A DNA stretch of 64,000 nucleotides from Vulcanimicrobiota bacterium (GTDB lineage: Bacteria; Vulcanimicrobiota; Xenobia; Xenobiales; JADMJV01), in contig JAHBVR010000023.1 of the NCBI GenBank assembly GCA_019637395.1, forward strand, positions 62,001-126,000, given 5' to 3'. The notes beneath the pieces were generated by a model. That model worked only from the letters and a program-made list of their open reading frames with translations. It was not told where the DNA came from and searched no databases. Positions within the stretch are counted from its first letter, which is position 1, and the number at the start of each line of letters is the position of its first letter. A program made the position numbers and the translations under genes. Below are positions 34,448 to 43,182 of the stretch, in pieces.

Positions 34448-35154
34448 AGGCCTAACAGTCTCTTGAGCATCGCGAGCGCGTCCAGAACGCGCTCTTGTTG
34501 TGTACCGTCGAGGGTGAGATAGACGGTTTCCTTGCCTTCGAAGTACTGGGGGTATGAGCCGAAGCGCACATCGGCGAAGGCCTCGACCACCGCGTTCAAG
34601 GGCAGCACGATGTCTAATTCGCTACGCTCGAGGTCAAGGCGCTCGCTGAAGATCGGTTCCGAGCGGAAGCGTTCGGCGATAGCCGAAAACTTTTTACGCA
34701 CGATCGAAGGCACGCCCGGGAAGAGGTAGACATTGCCCACGATCAACTGCGGGAAGCGAGCGTTTTCCGGATAGATCAGTTCGGCTCCCTCGGGAATGCG
34801 GCACAGGCGGCTGCGTTCCGGGCCGGGCGGCAGGTTATAGAGCTTCTCCAGCAAGATCTCCAGGCTGGGACTGTGGACCATGGGACGATTGAGGGCTTCG
34901 GATACGGCCGCGATGGTGACATCATCATGGGTGGGGCCCATGCCGCCGGTAGTGAAGACGTAGTCATGCCGGTCCACCACCCAGCGTAACGCCTCGACGA
35001 TATCCCGGGCGTCGTCGGGCACGAAAAGCACGCGTTTGACCTCCACGCCCAGGGAGTAGAGCTGCTCGGTCAGGTATCCGACGTTCTCGTCCTTGACCTT
35101 GCCCGACAGCAGCTCCTGGCCGATGATGACCAGAGCCGCGCTAGGACAGATCAA
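34441..35154 (-). CDS. CinA-like MoaB/Mog-domain protein
   Basis: The 237-residue protein matches the N-terminal molybdopterin-binding-like domain of CinA: GQELLSGKVKDEN, VFTTGGMGPTHDDVT and VYLFPGVPSIVRKKF. The C-terminal nicotinamide-nucleotide amidase domain of full CinA is absent. Some such short proteins hydrolyse ADP-ribose or FAD-type pyrophosphates; that is family knowledge only. The start TTG at 35154 overlaps the mdh stop by four bases (TTGA), which supports this start over longer frames. Confidence 0.85.
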   Translation of the reverse strand: MICPSAALVIIGQELLSGKVKDENVGYLTEQLYSLGVEVKRVLFVPDDARDIVEALRWVVDRHDYVFTTGGMGPTHDDVTIAAVSEALNRPMVHSPSLEILLEKLYNLPPGPERSRLCRIPEGAELIYPENARFPQLIVGNVYLFPGVPSIVRKKFSAIAERFRSEPIFSERLDLERSELDIVLPLNAVVEAFADVRFGSYPQYFEGKETVYLTLDGTQQERVLDALAMLKRLLGLQ

Positions 35155-36083
35155 GCCTTGACCTGGACTTTGGCCATGGTGTCTCGGAGCGCCTCGGCGG
35201 AGGCGGTCAGAGCGGCTTTCTCCTTGGGCCAGAGTTCCATTTCCAGACGCTGTTCCACTCCCTGCCGACCGAGCCGGGTGGGCACCGACAGGCACACGTC
35301 GCGCAGGCCGTACTCGCCCTCGATCCAGGTGGACACGGGTAGAATCGCCTTGGTGTCATAAGCCAGGGCCTTGATGACCTCCAGGATGGCCACACCGACC
35401 GCATAACCGGCGCCGCCCTTCAGGGAGATCACTTCGGCGCCGCTCTTGCGCGTGCGTTCAAAAATTTTCATGACGGCCGACTGGTCGTACTTCGGCAAAC
35501 TGGTGAGGGGGACGCCGTCCACGCAGGCGGTTGACCAGAGCGGCACCATGGAGTCTCCGTGCTCGCCCAGGATCAGGGCCTGCAGTTGCGGTGCGGCCAC
35601 TCCGAAGTACTCGGCCAGCAGCGAACGGAAACGCAGGGTATCCAAAACGGTGCCCAGTCCGATGACCCGCTGCTTGGGGAAGCCGGATTTCTCCACCGAG
35701 AGCTGGGTGAGAATGTCGACCGGATTGGTGACCACGATTAAGTGGCAGCGGTTGCTCACCGAGACCTTGCGCAGTTCTTCCAAAATTCCCAGGAAGAGTT
35801 GGACGTTGCGGTTGATCAGGTCCAGGCGGCTCTCGTCCGGCTTGCGCCGCAGGCCAGCGGTGATGACCACGCAGTCGGCTCCTTCCAGAGCCTCATAGCC
35901 GCCGGCACGAATGCGTTGGGGAGCGGTGTAGGCCGAGCCGTGCAGCAGATCGAGGGCCTGTCCGGCCGCTCCCTGCTGGTTGGCGTCCACCAGCACCAGT
36001 TCGCTGCCCACTCCCGCCATTTGCAGGGCGAAAGCCAGGTTGGAGCCGACCAGTCCGGCGCCGCCGATGATTCCGATTTTCAT
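35151..36083 (-). CDS. malate/lactate dehydrogenase family protein
   Basis: NAD-dependent 2-hydroxyacid dehydrogenase of the LDH/MDH fold, 310 residues. NAD binding is shown by GIIGGAGLVGSN and Asp33. Catalytic residues are Asp148 and Arg151 (LDTLRFR) and His175 (GEHGDS). The specificity residue at the place of LDH Gln102 is Arg80 (GLRRKPDESR), which favours oxaloacetate and malate, although the surroundings look LDH-like. A malate dehydrogenase is therefore the better guess. GGAGGA precedes the ATG. Confidence 0.88.
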   Translation of the reverse strand: MKIGIIGGAGLVGSNLAFALQMAGVGSELVLVDANQQGAAGQALDLLHGSAYTAPQRIRAGGYEALEGADCVVITAGLRRKPDESRLDLINRNVQLFLGILEELRKVSVSNRCHLIVVTNPVDILTQLSVEKSGFPKQRVIGLGTVLDTLRFRSLLAEYFGVAAPQLQALILGEHGDSMVPLWSTACVDGVPLTSLPKYDQSAVMKIFERTRKSGAEVISLKGGAGYAVGVAILEVIKALAYDTKAILPVSTWIEGEYGLRDVCLSVPTRLGRQGVEQRLEMELWPKEKAALTASAEALRDTMAKVQVKA

Positions 36084-36121
36084 TTCGCTTGTCCTCCGGT
36101 GGAATGGGGCTGGGGGTTTGC

Positions 36122-37453
36122 TTAGCGGGTGGCCACTTCCTCCGAGGAGTGCTTGAGCATGGCCGCCCGTTCCACTACCTTGATGCGCGGCCGGCCCGAG
36201 TCTTTACCCTGGTTGACCTCGTGGTCATCCAGGCGCTTCCAGCCGGCGAAGTCGACCCACTGGTGGCCGCTCAGATGCTCATGGATCTCATGGGTGGGCG
36301 TCTGCAACCGGCCGGCCAGAGCGTCGCTGAGAATGGCCTGAGCGCTTTCCTTGGCGCACGGCTTGTTGGTCCCGATCACGCCCGAGGGTCCGCGCTTGAT
36401 CCAGCCGGCCACGTAAACGCCGGGCTGCCCCACCACGCGGCCTCCTTCATTGGTGATCACACCCTTGCCTTCGTCGAAAGGCAGATCGGCCAGAGGCTGT
36501 CCCTTATAGCCGATCGAACGGAAGACCGTGCCGATCTCGAGGCTTTCACGCTCACCGGTATCCTTGGCTGAAAGTTTTTCGGTCAGTTGATTGCGGCCTA
36601 GAGTCAGCTTTTCGACTCGGCTCTCACCCTGGATTTCTAAGGGGGAAACCAGAAAGCGCAGCACCAGCCGCTTGTCGGCGCCGGGCCGTTGAGTGGCCTG
36701 AGCCAGCAGTTCCAGGCGCTTGCTCACGGCCTTGTCCGGCTCGGCCTCGTGGGCCGCCTGGCTGAACGGGTCGAGCTTCAATTCGTCGCTGCGAATTTCA
36801 AAGGAAACGTCTTCCATTTCCACCAGTTCGCGTAGCTCGGGGTTGGTGAAAGCGGCCTGCAGGGGCCCGCGCCGGGCCAGGATGTGGACTTCCTTGACCG
36901 CGCAGTTCTTGAGCTCTTCCAGAGCGTGATCGGCGATGTCGGTGGTGGCCAACCGGTCGTGCCCGGCCAACAGGATACGGGCCACGTCGATGGCCACGTT
37001 ACCCACACCCACCACGGCCACTCGCGGCTGGTCGAGCAGGAACTTGTGGTCCTTGTAGTCGGGATGGCCGTTGTACCAGGCCACGAAGTCGGTGGCCGAA
37101 TAGCTGCCCGGCAGATCCTCGCCGGGTACGCCCAGGCGGCGGTCGGTCTGAGCGCCCACGGTGAAGAGCACCGCGTGGTAGGCCTGGCGCATCCAGTCGA
37201 GCTCTTTTTGCCCGACCGTCACGTTGCCGTGGAAGTGCAGGCGTGGGTCGCGCATGATCTTTTCGAAGACGGCCGTCACGTTCTTGATCTTCTGGTGGTC
37301 GGGAGCCACTCCGTAGCGGACCAACCCGTAGGGGGTGGGCAGCGCGTCATAAAGGTCGATGTGGACTTCAAAGTCGGTCGTCTTGAGAAGTTCTTCGCAG
37401 GCGTAGAGACCGGCCGGACCGGCTCCCACCACGGCGACGCGTAAGTTGCTCAT
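36122..37453 (-). CDS. FprA-type ferredoxin/adrenodoxin-NADP reductase
   Basis: The 443-residue flavoprotein resembles adrenodoxin reductase and FprA, moving electrons between NADPH and ferredoxin. It shows the FAD fold VAVVGAGPAGLYACEELL (core GAGPAGLYA), the family mark PTPYGLVRYGVAPDHQ, the NADP fold VAVVGVGNVAIDVARILL (core GVGNVAIDVAR) and the end IKRGPSGVIGTNK. It lies 38 bases before the mdh gene and probably shares its transcript. Confidence 0.92.
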   Translation of the reverse strand: MSNLRVAVVGAGPAGLYACEELLKTTDFEVHIDLYDALPTPYGLVRYGVAPDHQKIKNVTAVFEKIMRDPRLHFHGNVTVGQKELDWMRQAYHAVLFTVGAQTDRRLGVPGEDLPGSYSATDFVAWYNGHPDYKDHKFLLDQPRVAVVGVGNVAIDVARILLAGHDRLATTDIADHALEELKNCAVKEVHILARRGPLQAAFTNPELRELVEMEDVSFEIRSDELKLDPFSQAAHEAEPDKAVSKRLELLAQATQRPGADKRLVLRFLVSPLEIQGESRVEKLTLGRNQLTEKLSAKDTGERESLEIGTVFRSIGYKGQPLADLPFDEGKGVITNEGGRVVGQPGVYVAGWIKRGPSGVIGTNKPCAKESAQAILSDALAGRLQTPTHEIHEHLSGHQWVDFAGWKRLDDHEVNQGKDSGRPRIKVVERAAMLKHSSEEVATR

Positions 37454-37519
37454 TCGGGCAAACCCCCTGGTGAAATCTTGTGCGGGGAATATTTTTGGCG
37501 CTGGCCACTTCTCCTGGCT

Positions 37520-39130
37520 CTAATACGATCCATAGAGCGATAGCCGGCTGACCTTCCCAAACGGAGTGCGCGGCAACTGAGGCAAAAGAGTCCAGAGTTC
37601 CGGGCGCAGCCAATCGGGCAGTCGGACCTGGACATACTGGCGGAGTTCGTCCACCGAAACGTTCTTGCCCGGTCTTGGCACCACGAAGGCGTGCAGTCTG
37701 TCCACCAGGCCGATGCCCTTGAGATCCCTGGGAAATCCGGCCGGCCAGCCCAAAACGGCCACCTCTTGCACGGACGGGTGGAGGTGAATGACCTCCTCGA
37801 TGCGGCGCGGATAGACCAGATTCTCCCCCACCTTGCAGCAGTCGGTCATCCGGCCCAGCAGGTAAGTGTAGCCGTCGCTGTCGGTCACGCCGAGGTCGCC
37901 GGTGTGCAGCCAGCCATCGCGCAGGGCCTCGGCGGTGGCCTCAGGTTCTTCCCAATAGCCGGTCATCAATTGAGGACCGCGCACGACCAGCTCCCCGATT
38001 TCTCCCGGTGCCAGGGGCATGCCCGTGGTGAGGCTGAGAATCCGGCTCTCGGTCTCCGCCAGGGGCAGGCCCACCGACCCCTGCTTGCGCATTCCATCCA
38101 GAGGCGTGCAGTGGGTGATGGGACCGGCCTCGGTCAACCCGAAGCCCTCGATGACCTGGGCGCGAGTGACTCGTTCGAAACCTTCCTGGACCTCGACCGG
38201 CAAAGGTGATGAGCCACAGGCGCAGAGTCGGATGGACTTGAAATTGTAGCTGCGCAGGTTGGGCAGGTTGAGCAGGGCCGCGTAGAGGGCCGGAGTGCCC
38301 GGGAAAAGAGTCGGATGAAAACGGGAACTCAGATCGGCCAGGTGGTCGGGTTGCAGAGAACTGCTGAGAATCAGGGTTCCGGCCGTATGCATGCCCAGAT
38401 TCAGCACCCCGGTCAGCCCGTAGGCATGAGCCAGGGGAAGAGCCGCCAGCAGGCGCTCTTTACCGCGTTGCATGCCCTGGTCCCAGCCGGCCAGTTGCAG
38501 GGTGTTGGCCCACAGGGCGCGGTGGGAAAGCACCACTCCTTTGGGAGTACCGGTGGTGCCGCCGGAAAAGATCAAGGCCGCCGAGCGTTCCCCGCCATCC
38601 GGAAAAGGGATCTCGCTGGCCCTGGCTTCGCGCATGCAGGCGCGCCAACGATGGACCCCGCCCGGCATGGTCGACCGGGGTTTGGGTCGGCGAAAGAGCC
38701 AGCCGACCTGGGTGCGCATGTATTCGCGGCCGCTGCTGAGAATGATACGTTCCACTCCCAGATTGCGAATCGACTGCGCCAGCGTGGCATCCAGGCGGTT
38801 GCTGGTAATGACCACGCGGGGGCGGGCTTTGCGCAACTGTTCGATGAGCAGCGGAGCGGGGATCAGCGGGCTGCTCAAGGCGGCCACTCCGCCTACCCAC
38901 CAGATGGCCTGGCAGGCGACTACGAACTGAGGCCAGTTGGGTAAAAGCAGAAAGACCCGGTCGTTGGGTTCCACCCCCCAGGACTGCAGCAGACCGGCCA
39001 GGGCTTTGACTTCTTGCAGCAACTGCTGATAGTTGAGCGCTCCTCGCTCACTCCAAACGGCGGCCCGGCGCCCAAAATCACGCTCGGCTTCGAGCATGAA
39101 CTGGACCAGATTTCGCTCACTGATCAGCAT
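37520..39130 (-). CDS. AMP-dependent acyl-CoA synthetase/ligase
   Basis: An ANL-superfamily enzyme that activates a carboxylic acid through an acyl-adenylate. The 536-residue protein shows the P-loop-like FSGGTTGTPKGVVLSH, the adenylate site GFGLTEAGPITH, GDLGVTDSDGYTYLLGR and the C-terminal lysine in PRTPFGKVSR. Medium- or long-chain fatty acid is the likely substrate but not certain. The ATG at 39130 has no strong Shine-Dalgarno; longer frames upstream run antisense to noise and the metallothionein. Confidence 0.92.
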   Translation of the reverse strand: MLISERNLVQFMLEAERDFGRRAAVWSERGALNYQQLLQEVKALAGLLQSWGVEPNDRVFLLLPNWPQFVVACQAIWWVGGVAALSSPLIPAPLLIEQLRKARPRVVITSNRLDATLAQSIRNLGVERIILSSGREYMRTQVGWLFRRPKPRSTMPGGVHRWRACMREARASEIPFPDGGERSAALIFSGGTTGTPKGVVLSHRALWANTLQLAGWDQGMQRGKERLLAALPLAHAYGLTGVLNLGMHTAGTLILSSSLQPDHLADLSSRFHPTLFPGTPALYAALLNLPNLRSYNFKSIRLCACGSSPLPVEVQEGFERVTRAQVIEGFGLTEAGPITHCTPLDGMRKQGSVGLPLAETESRILSLTTGMPLAPGEIGELVVRGPQLMTGYWEEPEATAEALRDGWLHTGDLGVTDSDGYTYLLGRMTDCCKVGENLVYPRRIEEVIHLHPSVQEVAVLGWPAGFPRDLKGIGLVDRLHAFVVPRPGKNVSVDELRQYVQVRLPDWLRPELWTLLPQLPRTPFGKVSRLSLYGSY

Positions 39131-39174
39131 GCCGGGGAGGTTTGTTTCAGAGGGGACTGGCCCCTGCCTGAACT

Positions 39175-39324
39175 TTACTGGCTGCCGCAACTGCCGTGGT
39201 TGCAGTCGCAACCGCCGGCGGTGCCTTCGCGTTCGGCCTTCTCGCAAGCCTCGCAACAATACGTTTGATCAGCGGCTACCTGGCAGTGGCAGCCCTGATG
39301 GGCGCATTCTTTGATTTCGGACAT
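39175..39324 (-). CDS. bacterial metallothionein, SmtA-like
   Basis: A 49-residue protein with nine cysteines (7, 12, 14, 23, 24, 27, 39, 41, 46) and three histidines (9, 13, 43), the composition of cyanobacterial SmtA. The pattern CAHQGCHC, YCCEACEKA, GGCDCNHGSCG matches the bacterial metallothionein family that sequesters zinc, cadmium or copper. A strong Shine-Dalgarno GGAGGTGACC stands just before the ATG. It lies 44 bases upstream of the acyl-CoA synthetase and diverges from the 585-residue gene. It is easily missed because of its length. Confidence 0.88.
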   Translation of the reverse strand: MSEIKECAHQGCHCQVAADQTYCCEACEKAEREGTAGGCDCNHGSCGSQ

Positions 39325-39421
39325 GGTGGTCACCTCCAGGACACCAGTCTAAAAGCTCCCTTGGAGCAGCCCTAGAGCCTGGAATACCGGGTTTTGAGGA
39401 ATACGGGTCGAAGCTCGGCTC

Positions 39422-41179
39422 ATGACCGAGTCCGACTCTCAAAGCATCGACGATTACCTGGCTACCTTCTACCGATCGGCCAGCCTGGACAGCCAGGGGC
39501 GCTTCACCATCGACCTCGAGAGCCGCGCCCGCAAGACCGCCTTGCAAGTGGTGCAACCCGAACTCTTTCTTATTCCGCTGATGATGGCGGCCTCTCTCGG
39601 GGGAGCGCGGCGCTTCGAGATCGAGCCGGCCGGTGCCGGCTTCACCATTCGTTTTGACGGGCAGATCTGTGGCGATCCAGAGTTGAGAGTATTGCAGGAC
39701 AACCTGGAAAATCGCAGTCCCGACAGCCCGGACGGGCGACTGCGCCATCTGCAGGCAGCCCTGCGGCTGGCTCACGAACTGGCGGTGGATGAAATCTCTC
39801 TGCAGCCGGCCGAGTCGGGCCGAGCCCTCTATTGGAGAGGCCGGTACCTGGAAGTGGCTCCGGGAGGCGGTCCGCAAGGACTGACCTTGCGGCTGCGTGA
39901 GAATGCTCTGGCGCGCCTCTTCGGCTCCCGCCTGGTCAAGATTCGCGCGACTTTACACAAGCTTTTGGAGCACCGGGGAGCCTTTGACGTGAACTGGTAT
40001 GAGCCGGCCGCGGTTGCTCACCTGCAAATCGGTCCGGACTCCTACGGTCCCTGCCTGGGAAGCTTGCCTTCACAGCATTCAGGGGTGCTTTCCCTGCTGC
40101 CCTGGGGCAGCGCCAGTCAAGCGCTGCTCATCCACCACGGAGTGAGCTTCGAGCTGCCGGCCCAGCGCTCCACCACGCGCCGGCCCTTCCGCCTGCTGCT
40201 GCGGAGTGCGTTGGTCCGTCCGGACCTGGCATACCAGTCGCTGGTCCAATCTCCGGAATTGCAGGGTATCTTACAGGCCATTCCCATCTGGCTGGGAGAA
40301 CTGGAGTGGGCCCATCTATTGCTCTCGGCTGCGCGAGGCCAGCCTTGGGAAGAGCAGTTCTCGCCTCGAGAAATCTTCTGGGACATGCGCCAGCGCGCTT
40401 TGCATGGACTGACCGACAGCGGCATTGAGTGGGCCGCTGATTCGGGCGTGGACGAGGGCCTGGGGCGGGGCATGACCTTCCGCGACAGCTCTCGAGCCTA
40501 TGGCCAACTGCGCTATTTACCGGTGACCTGGGATAAGGGAGCGCCCCGCTATTTGGACCAGGGGGTGGCGCTGCTGGCCCGACCGACTCCGCACGACGGC
40601 ATCCTGGATCAGGTCTATCCCCGCCAAAAAGAATTTCTGGCCGTCCAGGACCGGGCGGTGCCGGCCACGGTGCTGCCCGGCCAGCTCCTGCCGGAGGGCG
40701 AGTTCTGGCAGTGCTCGCCGGTCCTGCAGGGAGTTCAGCTCGGTTTGAACCTGGAGCCCCAACTGCACCCGGCCATGGTCTGGCGTTTCGACACGCGCGA
40801 AGCGGGCGGGCCCCTTCATTTTTGGAAAGCCGAGCCGCCCGCCGAGCCGATGCCTCCGGGCCTGACCGTGGCGGCCGTCTCTTCGGCGCGCTCTCTCCCG
40901 TGGCAAAAGTGCCTTTTGGAGGCCTTTCGGCTGGCCTGGCTCGATCCTCGGACGGAGCAGGACGAGCGGCGTCATACGGCGCTTTTGGAGCACTGGCTGC
41001 TGGCCGCAAGCATTCCGGCCTTGCGCGGTCAGTTGAATTCCGAACCGATCTGGATTTGGAAGGAGGATGGAAACCAGGTTTTCCTGTCCGACATCCGGCC
41101 CGGTCAGGACGGCGGGTTGCGTTTGAACGAGCGCTTGAGGTCGTTACTCAGAAGTCTTTGGGGATACTCTCGCTCTTAG
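39422..41179 (+). CDS. large hypothetical protein
   Basis: I do not recognise this 585-residue protein. It has no signal peptide or membrane span. The N-terminal 180 residues (FLIPLMMAASLGGARRFEIE, split here as LMMAASLGGARRFEIE; RHLQAALRLAHELAVDEISL, core RLAHELAVDEISL) recall GHKL ATPases where a helix with an acidic residue precedes DAGAxxIxI, but the ATP-binding Asn and Asp are not present. The C-terminal part is rich in Leu, Pro and Trp. It has its own promoter space of about 100 bases from the metallothionein. The stop is 16 bases from the convergent repeat-protein gene. Confidence 0.75.
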   Translation: MTESDSQSIDDYLATFYRSASLDSQGRFTIDLESRARKTALQVVQPELFLIPLMMAASLGGARRFEIEPAGAGFTIRFDGQICGDPELRVLQDNLENRSPDSPDGRLRHLQAALRLAHELAVDEISLQPAESGRALYWRGRYLEVAPGGGPQGLTLRLRENALARLFGSRLVKIRATLHKLLEHRGAFDVNWYEPAAVAHLQIGPDSYGPCLGSLPSQHSGVLSLLPWGSASQALLIHHGVSFELPAQRSTTRRPFRLLLRSALVRPDLAYQSLVQSPELQGILQAIPIWLGELEWAHLLLSAARGQPWEEQFSPREIFWDMRQRALHGLTDSGIEWAADSGVDEGLGRGMTFRDSSRAYGQLRYLPVTWDKGAPRYLDQGVALLARPTPHDGILDQVYPRQKEFLAVQDRAVPATVLPGQLLPEGEFWQCSPVLQGVQLGLNLEPQLHPAMVWRFDTREAGGPLHFWKAEPPAEPMPPGLTVAAVSSARSLPWQKCLLEAFRLAWLDPRTEQDERRHTALLEHWLLAASIPALRGQLNSEPIWIWKEDGNQVFLSDIRPGQDGGLRLNERLRSLLRSLWGYSRS

Positions 41180-41194
41180 GGCCCGCCGTGGCGG

Positions 41195-43066
41195 TTAGTT
41201 GCGCCAGAGAACCTGGTTGTCGGTGCCGTAGACGGTCATGTTGTCGATGGTGCCGTCGGTGCGCACCACTGTGCCGCCCGTGCCGCGCTGGTAGAGGACC
41301 TCGCCGTTCTGACCCAAAATGGTGATGTTCTCGTTGCCGGCATTGATGCGGGCGTTCTGGGTGGAGAGCCAGCCCGAGTTGCCGTTCATCTGCACGTTGT
41401 CGTTGCCGGCGGTGACGTTATAAACCATGTTGCCGCTGCCGTTGCCGTTCATGGTAATGGTATCGTTGCCCTGACCACCGGTCACCGTCATGTTGGTGCT
41501 GCCGCCGCCGGCGTTGACGGTAACCCGATTGTTACCGGTAGTGCCGCTAAGCTGCACGTTCTGATTGGTGGTGGAGAAGATGCCGCCGCCGCCGTTCAGG
41601 GTGATCACGTTGTTGCCGGCTCCGTTGGCGGTGACCGTCTGGTCGCCGTTGCCGAAAGTCGAGCCGTTCTGGGTAACCACGTTGTCGCCGGCGCCCACGT
41701 TGGCAACCTGGGTATTGCCGCCGATGATGCCGCCGGACTGGCGCACGTCGTCGTTCCCCGCGCCGGTGTTGACCACCTGGGTACTGTTCCCGCCGGCATT
41801 CTGGGTAACCAGGTTGTCGCCGTGGCCGGTATTGGTCACCTGGGTAGAGTTGCGGCCGGCGTCCTGAGTGACCACGTTGTCACCGTGGCCGGCGCTGGTG
41901 ATCTGGGTGGAGTTGCGGCCCGCATCCTGATTGACGGTGTTGTTGCCGCTACCGACCAGGGTGTCCTGGCGCGAGTCAGCCCCGGCGTTCTGGACCACCG
42001 TGTTGTCGCCGTGGCCGGCGGTGGTGACCTGGGAAGAATTGCGTCCGGCATCCTGCTGAACCACATTGGTGCCGTTGCCCACCAGCGTGTTCTGGGAAGA
42101 ATCGCGGCCGGCGTCCTGGCGCACGACGTTGTCGCCCTGACCCAGGATGGTGGTCTGGCGGTCACCCGCCACGCCACCGGTCTGAGTGACGCGGTTGTCG
42201 CCATCGCCGGCGGTGGTCACCTGGCGGTTCTCCGAGAAGCCGCCGGCCTGGCGGATGTCGTTGTTGCCGTTGCCGGCCTGAGCCAACTGATCGGCGGCGC
42301 CCCAGCCGGCGTTCTGGCGAATCTTGTTGTCGCCGTTGCCGGTGTAGACGGTCTGCAGATTCTGGCCGAAGGTCCCCCCGTTCTGCACGATTCGATTGTT
42401 GCCGTTGCCGCCCCAGGCGGTTTGCGGGCCACCCAGCAGCCCGCGATCCTGGCGAATATCCTGGCTGCGCCAGGCGCTGCCGTTGACGGTCTGGGGACTG
42501 CTGTTCCAGAAATCGCTTTGACGAATGGTGGGGCGAGTGTCGACGGGAAAGTCAGGGCGGGCCCAGGGCGAGGGAAGGGGTTGCTGGAAACGTGGGGAGG
42601 GGGGCATCGGCGGCCAGCTGGGCTGCGGGTAGAAGGGCATCGGCTGCTGCATCTGCGGCGGGAAGCCCATGTAGGGATCCATGCCGGGCATTCCCATACC
42701 CGGCATCCCCATTCCCAACCCGGGCATCATTCCCATGCCCGGCATCATGCCGGGCATTCCTCCGCCCATCATCATCATCATTTGCTGCATCATCTGCATC
42801 ATGGCTTGCATTTGCATCATCATGCGTTGCTGTTGAGCGGCCTGCATACCGGCCTGGAATCCCTGACTGTAGGGCGAACCACCCATCGCACCCGGGCCAT
42901 AGGCCATCATCGGGTTACCCAGCAAAGCGTTACAGCCGCATCCGCGGTACATGGCCTGGGCCGCCTGGGCCTGGCGCATCTGGGTGATGAACATTTGCTG
43001 GTCCATCGCCTGCTGGTTGAAGTTGGTGATATTCGCTGCCACTGAGGTCGACCTCCCGATGTTCAT
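41195..43066 (-). CDS. curlin-like repeat protein with Met-rich region
   Basis: From the ATG at 43066 the protein has 623 residues. Residues 1-70 are helical with a CGC motif (YRGCGCNALLG) and no signal peptide. Residues 80-140 are a Met/Gly/Gln-rich tract. A proline-rich linker leads to about 17 imperfect repeats of about 21 residues from residue 190 to 590. The typical unit reads QVTNTGHGDNLVTQNAGGNS. The spacing of Gln, Gly and Asn is like curlin repeats (QxxxxGxxNxxxxxQ), so a beta-solenoid or amyloid fold is likely. Export route and role are unknown. A TTG at 43129 would start inside palindromes and is rejected. Confidence 0.75.
   Translation of the reverse strand: MNIGRSTSVAANITNFNQQAMDQQMFITQMRQAQAAQAMYRGCGCNALLGNPMMAYGPGAMGGSPYSQGFQAGMQAAQQQRMMMQMQAMMQMMQQMMMMMGGGMPGMMPGMGMMPGLGMGMPGMGMPGMDPYMGFPPQMQQPMPFYPQPSWPPMPPSPRFQQPLPSPWARPDFPVDTRPTIRQSDFWNSSPQTVNGSAWRSQDIRQDRGLLGGPQTAWGGNGNNRIVQNGGTFGQNLQTVYTGNGDNKIRQNAGWGAADQLAQAGNGNNDIRQAGGFSENRQVTTAGDGDNRVTQTGGVAGDRQTTILGQGDNVVRQDAGRDSSQNTLVGNGTNVVQQDAGRNSSQVTTAGHGDNTVVQNAGADSRQDTLVGSGNNTVNQDAGRNSTQITSAGHGDNVVTQDAGRNSTQVTNTGHGDNLVTQNAGGNSTQVVNTGAGNDDVRQSGGIIGGNTQVANVGAGDNVVTQNGSTFGNGDQTVTANGAGNNVITLNGGGGIFSTTNQNVQLSGTTGNNRVTVNAGGGSTNMTVTGGQGNDTITMNGNGSGNMVYNVTAGNDNVQMNGNSGWLSTQNARINAGNENITILGQNGEVLYQRGTGGTVVRTDGTIDNMTVYGTDNQVLWRN
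41250..42500 (-). repeat. about 63-base tandem coding repeats
   Basis: The DNA repeats the unit for the 21-residue motif about 17 times, best conserved at 41750-42200, where units share CGTTGTCGCCGTG-like and CCGGCGTCCTG-like segments on the plus strand. Divergence grows to both ends. It lies wholly inside the repeat-protein gene and has no spacer pattern, so it is not CRISPR. Confidence 0.8.
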
Positions 43067-43117
43067 GCGTAGAGTGTGTGGATTAAGTAAACCAAAAGGC
43101 GAAGAGAAAGGCGACTG

Positions 43118-43154
43118 ACAACTTGTCAAAGTTGTAACAAGTAAGTTACAACTT
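43118..43154. promoter_or_regulatory. nested palindromes in a divergent promoter region
   Basis: The 7-base word ACAACTT occurs at 43118-43124 and 43148-43154 and inverted (AAGTTGT) at 43129-43135. This makes two overlapping perfect inverted repeats: ACAACTT/AAGTTGT with a 4-base gap, and GTTGTAAC/GTTACAAC (43131-43138, 43145-43152) with a 6-base gap. The block sits between the starts of the repeat protein and the zinc-ribbon protein, so one regulator could control both. Confidence 0.65.
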
Positions 43155-43182
43155 AAGGGAATTTTAAGCGAGAGAGCATGCC

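Noticed and set aside
41250-42500. CRISPR-like or intergenic tandem array
   Set aside because: The repeats are in frame, code for a regular peptide unit and have no unique spacers.
43067-43129. Upstream TTG start for the repeat protein
   Set aside because: It lies inside the palindromic operator-like block and adds no recognisable signal peptide.
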